A stretch of 64,000 bases of DNA, taken from Branchiostoma floridae. Its lineage: Eukaryota > Chordata > Leptocardii > Amphioxiformes > Branchiostomatidae. A program made the translations under genes and the position numbers. Shown here one piece after another: positions 1-10,861 of the stretch; within the stretch, counting starts at the first letter, position 1, and each line of letters opens with the position of its first letter. The notes below the pieces were generated by a model. The model did no database searches. It saw only the letters and a program-made list of their open reading frames with translations, and was not told the DNA's origin. The DNA lies in NCBI RefSeq assembly GCF_000003815.2, contig NC_049991.1, positions 3,084,068 through 3,148,067 of the forward strand, in the 5' to 3' direction.

Positions 1-1
1 A

Positions 2-160
2 GACCTTGAAGTTCTTGGAATCGAAAAACTACGCTACACAGGACATGAAGACACCACAAGACAACGCCGCCTGCAACGGGAGTCCTACTGGATTCATCAA
101 CTCAGAACACTACATCCAGAGGGCCTGAACCAGGAGTCCTTAGAGATCACCAGGGTTTGA
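2..160 (+). pseudogene. C-terminal fragment of a retroelement endonuclease (Penelope-like)
   Basis: An open frame enters from the left edge and stops at a TGA at 158-160. The 52 residues include a basic Arg-rich stretch followed by a W-I-x-x-L-R-T-L-x-P-x-G-L-N pattern. I associate this pattern with the end of the GIY-YIG endonuclease of Penelope-like and related retroelements. The start is outside the window, so the copy is partial here. What follows (CCAAT/TATA tract, then a CTGATGA...GAAA motif) fits the 3' part or pseudo-LTR of such an element. Family assignment is from motif memory only. Confidence 0.5.
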
Positions 161-504
161 AGAGCAGCATCTCGTCGTGACCGTCACCCAATGAACACTC
201 AATCGCCACATTAGCCGGTCACTAGCATCCTACCATCCACATGGAACGGATCCGAGACGCGACAGACTCCACCTGAGGACAACTCTACAAAGGACGACTG
301 GGGCCACCTCCTCTCCACACGGCAAGCTAAGACTACAGCATTTTACTATTGTATCTTTTGTAATAGTCACAGCCATGTATGCATAGACAAGTCTTGTTTT
401 TTACCTCTGTACAAGTGCTCATAGTTAGCCGTACCGCACTCCATGTCTGTATCTCCCGCCTAACGGATGATGTCATAGAACAAAGGGCATAGGGCACTAA
501 ATGT

Positions 505-925
505 AACCTGATTGGCCAGTAGAACAATCGTCTATGAGACGAACTACCTTATTGGTCAGGAGAACAATGGACTACGCTCAGAGCGCCCTGACCTGACTAG
601 ACATAGGCTCTGATTGGCCAAATCTAGTTAGTGCAAAACGATATGCTGTAAGCTGATTGGCCACTGAACCCAATACTCTGATTGGCCATACAGCCAGTGC
701 AAGATGACATCCCATAAGCTGATTGGCCGGGAGAACAATGGACCACGCTCTGATTGGCCAGATCTATCCAGTGCATAACGATATCCTGTAAGCTGATTGG
801 CCATTGAACCCTATACTCTGATTGGCCACATAGCTAGTGCAATATGATATCCTGTAATCTGATTGGCTATCTCCTGCCCTAACTGCTCAGGGCACCCTGC
901 CCTAACTAGAGTAGAGGCTATAAAA
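505..925 (+). promoter_or_regulatory. Inverted CCAAT-box array followed by a TATA box
   Basis: About ten copies of ATTGG, mostly as CTGATTGGCC, lie between about 510 and 865. They are set in an imperfect repeat that also contains ccagtgcaa-type and gatatcctgtaa-type words. A TATAAAA follows at about 918. The reverse complement, GGCCAATCAG, is the classic NF-Y (CCAAT) site. The tract sits just after the retroelement fragment, so it may be that element's promoter or LTR-like region rather than a host promoter. Confidence 0.45.
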
Positions 926-953
926 GCCAGTGCGGTACCACTCTCTTGTCATT

Positions 954-997
954 CTGATGAAGACTTTTGAATAAAAGGTCGAAACCGGTAAACCGTT
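954..997 (+). other. Hammerhead-ribozyme-like core (weak)
   Basis: CTGATGA (954-960) is followed by a 7-bp helix with one G-T wobble (about 962-980), then GAAA (981-984), then a short bulged helix ending in TT (996-997). This is the order of a minimal type I hammerhead, and such motifs are known in Penelope-like elements. I could not find a convincing stem I, so this is only a resemblance. Confidence 0.25.
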
Positions 998-1140
998 GTG
1001 TCTCAGCCGTCATCCTTCTGACGCCTTATCGACCATGAAAGTTCATCTGTGTTAGTAAATGACATTATGGATAAACTAAACTTTAGCTAACCAACACTAC
1101 AAATAAGCCTGTTCACGTAATGAACCGTCTACAGTAGCTT

Positions 1141-1722
1141 GACGTAGGTGACGTCGGAGACACGTGACTGCAGCAGAGGGTCGTAAATGCCAGGTAACCT
1201 GTGTCGCCCCCCGTCTCTGTTCAGCGATGGACGGTGGCGCGGATGTACACAGCCTCCTTCACTCCTCTTGCAAAGAATGCCGGTTCTGAATCGAGTGTCA
1301 AGTGAAACAGAGTGTCCCAGTGACTCATGTGTATATGCTGAGAGACCTCTGAGTTCACAGAACTTGGTCGTTGATGTTCAACGAATCTCATTTTTAGCGC
1401 GCGTTCAGTTTCTCCGATGTAGGATTCTTTACACTGACCTTTGTTTTTTTATTGCCTTGGCAAGGTATTCGGTAAGCAACTTCACAGCTAATACTATTTC
1501 AGCGTTTTGTCTTTAGGCGATGCCAGTATTTTTCTTAAAGTCCGTGTCGGTTTGAAACATGTCTTGATGCCATGTTTCCCGAACGTCCGAAAGTAGTTGT
1601 AAGTGGAGGAGGCTGTGTACATCCACGCCCACCGTCCATCGCTGAACAGAAACGGGGGACGACACAGGTTATCTGGCATTTACGACCCTTTACTGCAGTC
1701 ACGTTTCTCTGACGTAACGTAT
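1141..1722. mobile_element. Fold-back (long inverted repeat) element
   Basis: The segment 1,141-1,257 reappears in inverted orientation at about 1,606-1,722. Shared words include gatggacggtgg / ccaccgtccatc and tgtacacagcctcc / ggaggctgtgtaca. The arms are about 115 bp and about 85% similar by eye, around a 350-bp centre with no recognisable coding sequence. This is typical of a non-autonomous fold-back transposon. Confidence 0.6.
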
Positions 1723-1991
1723 GCCAGAAGTGAAAATCAAATACTGTGCGCACATGCTATTTACACCTAGGTACCTTCATACCAAATTTCAGGTCACTTG
1801 GTGTTAATACTAGGTCATAGGAGCAAAAATTTACATTTGTAGTAAAAATGGACAAATGTCCCAAAATATCTCAGTGATGTATGCAAAAAGTGTTGATGGG
1901 GTCCTGTGGGGAAATGTACAATGCACCACTGCATTACATCTCAGATCTTTAGGTTGTCAACATGCAATTGACTCAGATAATTCAAACGTAC

Positions 1992-2165
1992 AGTTTTGGC
2001 TTTGTTCATGTTGGAAATCTGTTGGTATCCTCTGTCATGTTTGCGCAGGTACATATAGTGCAGGGGGGCAACCGCACACAAGAAAAAGCAGGGGATCCAC
2101 ACCAGCACTGTCTTCTGGAAACATGGTGTCAGATCCGGATCTGCCGAGTCCAACAGGGGGTAGTC
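1992..2165 (-). CDS. ABCC1: Gene C exon 2: ABCC1/MRP-like, TMD0 first helix
   Basis: A 174-bp exon (58 codons, phase 0 at both ends) between a CTGCAG acceptor on the right and an ACT|GTACG donor on the left. It encodes [19 protein letters not shown] and then RGY and NKAKT blocks. This matches exon 2 of vertebrate ABCC1/ABCC3 (start of TMD0, extracellular N-terminus then TM1) and exon 2 of gene B at 41,992-42,165. The remaining exons of gene C lie beyond the left edge. This is the third MRP-like gene of the cluster. Confidence 0.88.
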
Positions 2166-2177
2166 CTGCAGAACATT

Positions 2178-2250
2178 GATGAAAGAATGAACGAATGATT
2201 GAATGAATGGATGGATGGATTAATGAATGAATGAATAAATAAATAAATGA
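2178..2250. repeat. Tetranucleotide microsatellite (GAAT/GGAT)n
   Basis: Imperfect GAAT, GGAT and AAAT tetramers run just 12 bp upstream (on the gene strand) of gene C exon 2. The same place in gene B (42,178-42,205) has a shorter GAAT run, so the seed predates the duplication and expanded in gene C. Confidence 0.7.
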
Positions 2251-2305
2251 AGGCCGTAGGTGACAACGCATACACTGAAAACCTCCAACAGTTGCATTCT
2301 ATGCC

Positions 2306-2973
2306 CACTTAAAGCTAAGGGCACAACCCGCCGTACGTGCAATTTGTCTGTACGTTTTTTTGCCGGCTTAGAGGGGAGAGAAGCCGTTCGTTCAACGGAT
2401 GCATGTTTGCATGCATGGATCGGTCAATTTAACCAAACTCTTCTTATAGCCCTTCTGTACGCACGATTACGCAATCAGCGAGCTGTCTACGCGCTGGGTG
2501 GATATAGCGATTTGCTTTTGCAGCCGTGGATCGTGGGTTCGAACCCCACTTGTAACAATTTTTTTCTTTGTTAGACAAATCTCACGTAATGTTTTTTTTT
2601 TAATAGAAGACAGACCAATTCAGTAATTCGATGTTTAAAAACTCTTTGTTCATGTGACTGTTTAACATCCAGGCTTTTTCCAAAATACGCACCGGCCAGC
2701 TTTTTTTCAGAAGCTTTCTTGTTTGGGAGGAAACGTCCGCCACGGATTTCTGAAAACGTGCGGAACGACTGGCAAGAGCAGGGAGCAACACGGCAACACA
2801 AAGTTTTCTACGGCGTGTCTGCGTACTCCAAATCCGTCGGATTCCCTACGAGTTCGTACGGAGGCGGTACTTACCACTAACGGATGATCCGATCCCAAAA
2901 GATTTGGCCCACGTTTTGGCACGTAGACAGCACGTATTTGCACGTACGGCGGGTTGTGCCGTTAGCTTAAGTG
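2306..2973. mobile_element. TIR element with ~34-bp terminal inverted repeats, in gene C intron 1
   Basis: The ends match as inverted repeats: CACTTAA-AGCTAAGGGCAC at 2,306 and the complement of GTGCCGTTAGCTTAAGTG at 2,955-2,973, continuing into an ACCCGCCGTACGTGCAA block. The 668-bp body has no coding sequence. It contains a perfect tRNA-type T arm (GTGGG-TTCGAAC-CCCAC, about 2,535-2,551). I found no matching acceptor or D arm, so it is not called as a tRNA gene. Confidence 0.6.
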
Positions 2974-3786
2974 ATAGTACGTGATATTTACAACTGAATA
3001 CATACCAATAAAACATACAAGTGTAGTACACATAAATTTATTTCTTTGGCCTTCTACTCAGTACTCAGTACTAGTGATGGTTGACCAGGTCTCTTTCTCT
3101 TTGATCTATGCAGCAACTTTTAATGAGTGATGACGTATTTCTATGACATCTCATCTGAGTGCATTCCGAGAATCTGCATTTACACAAAGAAACATGAAAA
3201 TTCGGTTTGGGTACTGGTTTAGACCATTCAATGTAGTCTTTTTAAATGTAAACGGCGAAAATAGTGTTATGTGCAATAATGCAGTTCACGTACAGAATGC
3301 AGTTGCAAATGAGGAATGACTGGCCTCTCGGTGATTTTTTTTTAGAAGAAAACGGTGCAAATAAGACAGCCCGACAAAAACGCCTAAAGCACGCCAAAAC
3401 AGTCGGAAATGAACCTCTGCTTTGATAGTAAGGTACTAACACTGGCTCAATCTTTCCCCTTGCCTCTGGCCCACGCAGTCTGGTCCTGTACGTAATACCG
3501 TTACATAATGAGCCGATTCGAACTATGCGCGCTAGGTGGCCTCATTTGATTGGATAACCAACAGCCCAATCATGCTCTCCTGATTTCTCACGTGACTTTG
3601 TTATTTTCGTGGGGTCAAAACTCCGCGCGGAATTTTTACATGGATGTGCCAGTGTTGCAATCATAGATAGACTTGATTATTTAGTCCATTTATTTAGTAC
3701 AGATTTTGTTTTTACTTATTTAAACGTGCTAGTTGAAAAAAACGTGCTAATGTATTTTTTCATGAGTTAACCCTTTTTTTTTTACC

Positions 3787-3940
3787 AGCCAATAAGTATT
3801 CTTGAAACACTCTCTGGTATGATAAAGGGATAAGACCCCCGCTATCCCATCTTTTTGCCAATAGGTATTTCTTGAAACACTCTCTGGTATAATAAAGGGA
3901 TAAGACCCCCGCTATCCCATCTTTTTGCCAGTAGGTACCT
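3787..3940. repeat. Two tandem ~76-bp direct repeats
   Basis: Two nearly identical copies in tandem share cttgaaacactctctggtat and gggataagacccccgctatc. They are followed by short GTAGGTACC repeats. There is no coding signal. They lie in gene C intron 1. Confidence 0.7.
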
Positions 3941-4717
3941 ACCAGTAGGTAGGTACCAGATGGATCAAGAATACTGGTATAGAATGGGTTTAAGGTTTGA
4001 CCCCAACTTAGCACAACTTTTTGTAGATAGCACGTGTTTCTAAAATATTTTTTTAAGGGCTAAAAAAAATGGGATAAATAACCCGTACTATCATAGATCA
4101 TAGAGTTCGTCGGGCCAGGTAGGAACGGCTGGTTCCATTTTATGCCGGGAGCCCCGTTTTACGTCCTTCCGAAAGAGAACGGCAATCCCTTACAACATGT
4201 TCGAGCCATCTGTCATTTGTTGCCCCATTTTCGTACAGTTCCCAAAGCATTATCATAGAAATAGTTTTTTAAATACTACGAAAAACAGTGTGGGAAGAAA
4301 ATTTCCAAAAAGATAGCAGAGAGATATGTAAACGACCTCTGCATTGTGTTCGGCGAAATCCCCTCGCTCTTTCAACTATACAGAGTGTTGCCGTTTCTGA
4401 GGTACAAATCTTCGTGGGAATGGACAACTCGAAAATCTCATCTTATGCAAACCGTTCTATGAACACACGATCGATATCAGGTTTATAATTTGGACAAATT
4501 TCTGTACTGTTTTTAGATTGCACACCTAACAAATGTCACGTTCTTCAGGTTTGGTTAACATTGTTTCGGCTATGGTCGTGAGGACTATTAGACCACAGCG
4601 CTTTTAACATGCAACAAATTCCTTGAGGTAAGATCTGACTTCAAAATGCAAACATGCCACATTATCATAACAGCCCATCCCTATTCCAAGCACCCACACA
4701 AAGCGAATGCTACTCAC

Positions 4718-4771
4718 CCAAAACGTTGATCCACAAAACCGGTCCAACCCAGGGTACTGGCTACCCGCCAT
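4718..4771 (-). CDS. ABCC1: Gene C exon 1: start codon and first 18 residues of an ABCC1-like transporter
   Basis: ATG at 4,771-4,769 (minus strand) opens an 18-codon exon ending ...CGSTFW followed by a GTGAGT donor. Two near-identical exons lie at the head of gene B (44,122-44,181 and 46,252-46,305). Human ABCC1 and ABCC3 also have a very short first coding exon ending in a W codon at phase 0. Exon 2 at 1,992-2,165 follows in phase. The start is supported because all three paralogous copies begin ATGGC(G/A)GGT. Confidence 0.85.
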
Positions 4772-7684
4772 TTCGTTTTTGGATGTCGGCCGACGGCTGT
4801 TCTGGTCAGCTAGCTATAGGCCCAAAGTAAAAGCCCTAAGCTGGTAACTGGAAAGAGCAAGAAATAGCCACACTTTATACAACAATAATGGCCTAGTTTT
4901 TAGTACTGTCTGCAGCTTTCTGTAAGCTCTAAGAGCCGTTCTGGCGTGAGTCTGTTCGCACCTTCCCAGACCAGTCCGCTATGTTTACTCCTATAAAGGT
5001 TGTTATAACAAAATCTATTGAACGAATGAAATGAAATTTAAATGTGCGTGAAGCGTCATCATTCCTTAATATTCACCAAATTGTTATCTCCAACCCCAAC
5101 TGTGACCCCATCTGTTATCTATTTGATATTTAATAAATGTCTAGTTATTATTTTTTTCAATTTGTTTCAAGATATGAATGTTCCCTCGTTGTGTCATACC
5201 CGTCTTATTCAAATGGCCAGGAACTGAATTAGAAGTGTGTAGGATTCGTCCCTCCACTTTTCTTGCATTAAAAATATGGACTCAACTTGGACCACAAATC
5301 TATTTGAAATTTTAAAAAATGCTAAAAAAGAAGTCCCCTCCCCCATTGAATATTTGATAAAACAACCAAAATAGTTTAATTGTAGAATTATAAAATTTGT
5401 TTACAAAAACAAAATAGACACTGATGGTGCAGGGCAAGGAGGAATGGACAGTGACTCCAATGATCAGACTCTAAGGTGATCATAAAGAAATACATAGTCA
5501 TAGATTTCACGTCGACCACTACAGGTGACTTACATGTGAAAAAGAAAACAGCTTAAGAAGGACAGGAAAAAAATAGCCAATGTTTGCTGACCACGCCCTA
5601 ACGAAATCAGAAAAAAAAAACGATTTCATTGCCAATATAGAACCATTGTTAACTGTGGCTATAAACATTACACTCCGAACTGGGCCAAAAGAGCAACTAC
5701 AAAGATCTCAATGTGACCCCAAGATATGTCATGTTCTACGTTAAGAAAAGGAAATCTCAAGACGGCTAGAAACCCTCTGAAAGTTTGGCTGACCACAACT
5801 TCTCTGAATCAGTAACAAACATGTAGATATGCAAGCACTATCTTTACAACTTTGGCTCACCATTTTACCGCAGATACCGACAGAGGACCTATCTGTACCT
5901 TACAAAATGAAAAAGTTCACAGAAACGTTTTATGTAACTACTGCATTTAGCCCATATGGGCAAGGACGTGCAAATAAAGATTATTGCCATTGCCATTGCC
6001 ATTGTCACAATACCTCCAGTTCACCTGCTAACGGTGCGCCTTGAACACAGTCCGAAACGTTTTGCTACCTCAACTCTGCCGTACTACATTAACTTTTCCT
6101 CAACCCTACCACAACAGCAATATATCTTTTCATTGCCCCCCTCCCCGTTACGCCCACCTTTCATAACAAAGACGCGCGTCTGTCACACAACATTACCCGA
6201 TATATTAACTACATGCAAAATCAAACTGAACTGATGTGTCTGAAACATGAGGTGGCATTTCTAAGCGACCGGTACATACCAAGGAGGGATGTCTCTGTTG
6301 GTCAACTAGATATGAGGTTGCTTCTGCAAACACGTCTTGATAAAATCGAAAAAACAAATGAGAGAGAAAATGAATGTAGCTGTGTCCTGTCTAGCACGTG
6401 ATTTATCTGACCAACCACGTAGTCCGAATCCTCCCCCAACCGTTGGAATAATAAGATGGCTGTTTGGACAGTTCTGTTCAACAAGTGTCGAACAGTACAC
6501 GTGTCATTGTCTCACGTTTTTACTCCATGTGGAGGGGACTGTTATGAAACAAAATCCAGAAATTAATCCAGAAGAACAGCAACTAAATATAGATTTCAAG
6601 GGAACGTCTTGATGAGATCTGGAAACGATTAGATTTTGAGCCCCCTAATGGCCTGTTACTGGGTACTGCAGCGGAACTTACGGGTTTGATATCTCGAGTT
6701 CTGAACATGCTGCGGCTATGATTTTTGGGTGGTAGACAGCACTTGATGCCAAAAATAAGTAGTGTAGGCTTGGGCCCCATAGCGGCTTGTTTTGGAACTG
6801 CAGGACAGGTTTAGTGTCAGTAATGTCGTAGTCAATGCATGATTCCTTGAGAAGACTTGGTATCAATATATTAGAGGTGCATGTAAACGTATCACGTCAT
6901 TAGCTAGAGTGTTGTCACGTCATTGACTAGAAACTAAGTCGCAGGTTAATCTATTTATATCATCTCAAGACGGGTGGGTAGCCCCCAAAACTTTTGAAAT
7001 TTTATTTCCAATGGAGGTCAACATACATGTAAAAAAGTCAAAGTTAAGACATCAGTGAACCACACGAAAACCAAAGCGTCAAAACAAAATCAGTGTCCAT
7101 TGTAGACGTTCAAAGGTCAAAGCCAAAAAGTCAAAAGATGGAGTGGAGCCCTGGGATTAAGTTGCCAGATGAGGCATATTCCTTGAGGTAACTACCGGTA
7201 TACCGTAGAATTGTTACTTTGTCCTTCGTCAACTGAATGTGTATTGTAGTAAGTTGTGCCTCTGAATGCGAACGTGCGATAGCCCAGCTGTGTTAGTATA
7301 ATTGGGTTTGTGAAGCATTGAGTTAACCTTAACTCAGAAACAAGATAGCTAGACTTTAGAACTTACTTTAATATTTCTGTATTCCCTAGCTAAAAGCGAT
7401 TCCATCGTTTACCACATGTTGTTGATACATCTGAAACTAGTATCTTGTCATACTGAATAAATCATCCACGTAACTTAAAGAAGGAAAAAGAACCGAATAC
7501 ACTTGCTGAATTGAATGAATGTACTTCTATTCAAAGTAAGGTAATCTACATAATTTAACGTTTTCCAGTCCACACAGTAGTAGTATATATTATTACTACA
7601 GCTATGGCTAAAACAAAAATACAACCTGCTTTCTATTCGTCTAAAAAGGCACCATCTTTCACAGCAATGCCGAATTATCCCACT
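4772..7684. other. Intergenic region upstream of gene C
   Basis: I see no supported gene here. The region contains the promoter of gene C, a short CCATTG hexamer run near 5,985-6,005, and a block at 6,483-6,610 that is clearly similar to 47,786-47,905 (upstream of gene B first exon 1b). The block lies about 1.7 kb from exon 1 here and about 1.5 kb from exon 1b there, so the gene duplication included the promoter region. Confidence 0.6.
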
Positions 7685-8687
7685 TCATATGTAGTCTTTC
7701 CATGAAAACACGGAAGTGATCACGGGCATGGCACTCTCTGACAAGTCGGCAGGTGGCGCTTTACGCACGGACAAGTCCAACGGCACCTCCTGTTCCAACA
7801 CTGGTGGCGATGAAGTCAACGGCATCCACATTGAACAGAAACCTACGTTATATGTTACTCTGCTCGTGACAGTCTCTGCATTCTGTCCCTGCATTTCTTG
7901 TTGGGAACTAGGCGAAAGTCTCGTTGACAAGCTGTTGTCTTTTTCACACGCTGTGGACGGTTCGTTGTTGACAGTTTCCATGGAAACCTTCCGTCGCTTC
8001 TTCAGAGGAACGGTGACGTAATCTTTTACAACCGACAAGGCTGAAGGACTAGTGTGCGTGTGTTCCATAGTTGGTGGGGATGTTTCCAGTGACTTGCGCT
8101 TGCCGTGTCTCTGTCGTTCCTGCGGCGGTGTGCGCAGCTCTTCTCCCGGGCCCTGCCTCTCGGCTTCTCCCTCTGGTTTCTGACGGATTGAACAATTCTG
8201 ACCAACGTCTTTGTCTGGTGATACCACTGAAAAGTGTACAGGTGGTTGCTGCACAAGTCCGGGTGTGTTGAACTCGATTTGAGTTTTGGCGATTTGTACG
8301 TGTCCTGCCATCACGTGCCTGGTCAAGTTTAGAGAGTTGGAATCGGAATAGTCACACAGGAAACAACAGTGGAGGAAAACACGTCTGTCGTAGCGGGCCA
8401 CCATTTGACAGGGTTCGCAGAAACTAAGACATTTGTCCGGTGCTTCAGCCAAGTAGTCCTTGTTATCGCTGTAGGCTGTATCTGGACGGATGTGCCGCCT
8501 GGCGATGTGTTGGTGAAGTGCAGGTTTGCTGGCTGCGGAGACACCACAGATAGGACAGTGCTGGGTGCCGAGGTGGGACCGCAGGTGATACGAGAGTACG
8601 GCGGGGCCAGCCCACGTCACGAAGGTACAGAATGGGCAGCAGTAGCGCTCTACCTTCGTACCCGGGGTACGGTTTCTGGGTCGACCC
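7685..8687 (-). CDS. Terminal exon of a C2H2 zinc-finger protein with two PxDLS motifs
   Basis: This is the last coding exon of a probable transcription factor, with a TTTTCAG|GGG acceptor at 8,687 and a TAG-type stop at 7,685-7,687. The exon product is 333 residues. It has three C2H2 fingers at about residues 17-38 (CPFC...HLRSH), 44-65 (CPIC...HIARRH) and 108-129 (CFLC...HVMAGH). A basic PLKKRRKV stretch resembles an SV40-type nuclear signal. Near the C-terminus EVPLDLSVRK (PLDLS about 302-306) is followed a few residues later by PADLS. PxDLS is the docking motif for the CtBP co-repressor, so a DNA-binding repressor is inferred. The middle is Ser/Pro/Gln-rich and probably disordered. I do not recognise the orthologue. 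The gene is unrelated to the surrounding transporters. Confidence 0.75.
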
Positions 8688-8901
8688 CTGAAAATAACAG
8701 AGCAAAAGTTCAAGTCAGGAACTACTAGTACTAGGTACATACATGCATGTTATGGAGATGTAAGATATAACCAAGGACGTTACGATTTTCATATTTGAAT
8801 GAATCGGTTTAATCGATGTTTAAAGTCATGTACACGAACAGTTTGGATTGAGGTTACCAGTACAAAATGTGCTAAGGTAACTTCGATCAAAACCACAAAA
8901 T

Positions 8902-9125
8902 TTCGAAGGAGGCTAGGTTTGATGGACTTGGTGCTAAAAACCAGTAGCTATTGAGCCCAATCTCAAAGTACGTTGGGGTCGCCTAGTGACTATACCAAGT
9001 GAAGTAGATGTCTCCTTCGCAGACTTCGTTGGTTAGGCAGTTTATTTCAAACTTGGCTAAGGCTGGGCAAGGGAAGGATGTTCACCGTGGAAGGGAGTCT
9101 CGAAGTCTGCGAAGGAGGCTACTGA
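8902..9125. mobile_element. Small fold-back element in the zinc-finger gene intron
   Basis: tctccttcgcagacttcg at about 9,008 is inverted at about 9,104-9,121 (cgaagtctgcgaaggagg), and another gaaggaggcta end lies near 8,904. This looks like a short MITE, possibly two overlapping copies. Confidence 0.45.
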
Positions 9126-9160
9126 AATAGTGGAACTAAAAAGATAATATATCAACATAC

Positions 9161-9246
9161 CCCCAGGTAGGTCTGTTTGTAGCATCCAAGCCGTCCGTAT
9201 CTTCCATGTTCATTTTTCTTCGCAAGTCTTCAAACTTCACACCAAA
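9161..9246 (-). CDS. Upstream coding exon of the zinc-finger gene
   Basis: An 86-bp open segment lies between a CAG acceptor at 9,246 and a GG|GTATG donor at 9,161. It ends in phase +2, which joins the one-base start of exon 7,685-8,687 without a frame break. It encodes FGVKFEDLRRKMNMEDTDG and then NRPTW before the junction. The two Met codons in it could be starts, but the frame is open to the acceptor. More 5' exons, possibly beyond the satellite, are therefore likely. Confidence 0.55.
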
Positions 9247-9629
9247 CTGAGAACACACGTACAGTCAGATGTCAGAACTGAGAATGGCGGTTTGACTGAA
9301 AGCGTCCTGGTTTATACTTGTCCCTACATTTGAATAACAATAGCATGACGCCAGACAGACAACGCATACTCTATTGTTGTCTGGAGGTACGGGAGCCTAT
9401 GCATAACAATGGAGACAGATCAAAGTTACCTGCGTTAGACCACATACAGTGTTGCAACGCAAGACTTCTTCACATCTTGGTGGATGAAAGGTGCCGTATG
9501 TAAATACTTTAGTTACATCCAAGGATCTTTATCACACCTAAATCTACCCTTTGTGAATATACTACTAGTGTATCTATATAGTTATTTTTCGTAAGTAGCG
9601 TCAAACTTCAGCCAGAATCGGCTGATCAG

Positions 9630-9722
9630 CCTTTTCTAGCGCAGTGGTTTCAACTGATGCGTTGTAATCTGCCGACCAGCGTTCGATCCCGGGTGTCGGC
9701 ATGTTTGTTTCTTTCTGTTTTT
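9630..9722 (+). repeat. tRNA-like SINE head (degenerate)
   Basis: TAGCGCAGTGG (A-box-like) and GTTCGATCCC (B-box-like) stand about 50 bp apart and are followed by a long T run that would stop RNA polymerase III. The acceptor and T stems do not pair, so this is a tRNA-derived repeat fragment and not a functional tRNA. Confidence 0.35.
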
Positions 9723-9799
9723 TTTTTCTCTTCCTACTCGCCCCTCTGAATTTCTACATTGGCAACACAAGTTGTAACAAACATGTCCATTCTGTTATC

Positions 9800-10748
9800 A
9801 GTGCGCTTACTGTTACATTTTTTGTAGCATAAGTTGAAGTTGTTTATAGGGATTGTACATTATACATAGGTGATACACAATGTAGTGGACTGTGGAACAT
9901 AGAATGTTCTCACCTGAGTATATTTTCTGCTATCTGACGAATTATCTGTTGTTGTTGGGGTTCGCCAAGACAAAAAAACATAAATGATTTTTAAGCTCGG
10001 CGTACAGATAAATACGGGGCGCTACGTGTGAAAAAAATATAAGAAAGAATCACGCGACTTTTTTTTAACCAATCAGCTTTGATTTGGGTTACTAATCTAA
10101 AACGCGCCATCTAATTGGATGATAGTGTAAAAGGCCCTAATCGGTGACTAGTATTCGACATAGCAAAGATATCATTGAACGCTCCTCTTCGCTGATTGGC
10201 TGCACTTTGATAATCAAATTATAAAACTGCACGTGCAGAAAGACGCATTGGCAATCACAGGTGCTTGTAAAGGAATTTGTTTTGCGTTGTTCGCGTCATG
10301 GACGGGTTGATTCCTTGTTCGCGCTATGCCATATTTTTCGTAGTTTGGGGATTCGCCGAGCAGGATGGTCAACGGAAGATGGCAAGACTGGCCGCCCGGT
10401 GCTACACCACAGACTACACAAATATCTGAGGTGGGTGGTTTCCTCGTTACAATTTGTTAAATACCAATAAACGGGCAGTTAACATTGATAATAACACATG
10501 CGTTCCATGCGTTAGCTTCCTTACGTTAGACCCTGTTGAGTTGATTGTATGTATGTCATCCATGCGAGCATCAATTTTCGGCCGTTTCCAAAAATAAAAC
10601 AGATCTGGCCCAGTCTTGTCTTAAAACGTCAGAACAATCAGATGGTGTCAGAGTGGTCTTGAAGCAATATCAGCCTGGGAGAAAACAATAAAGGATGACG
10701 TGGTCAGTTTTCTTCCTATTTTGAAGGAGTAGAGTTTGATGTGATGAC
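9800..10748. other. Unannotated intergenic segment
   Basis: I see no gene here. The segment has a few CCAATCAG-type words near 10,065 and is otherwise moderately AT-rich and unique. Confidence 0.4.
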
Positions 10749-10861
10749 TAGCCTCTACCAGGCTACATGGATCGGTGGTCTAATTGTAGAAATTGGACAA
10801 ATAGAGTCAATAGTACGTTAGGGGAGTCAGCCGGCCGAGTAGAACCATTATCCTCACCACG
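10749..10861. mobile_element. TAGCCTCTACCAGG-family TIR element, left part
   Basis: Starts with the same terminal sequence as the element at 32,624 (TAGCCTCTACCAGG and ggatcggtggtctaattg) and runs to ATTATCCTCACCACGAA. That last motif in the 32,624 copy belongs to the opposite end. The satellite starts at the next base. No matching right terminus was found after the array. Confidence 0.55.

Noticed and set aside
2500-2560. tRNA gene
   Set aside because: Only the T arm folds; no acceptor or D arm partner was found.
7716-8728. Plus-strand ORFs opposite the zinc-finger exon
   Set aside because: Antisense shadow; the minus strand has C2H2 fingers, a stop and splice sites.
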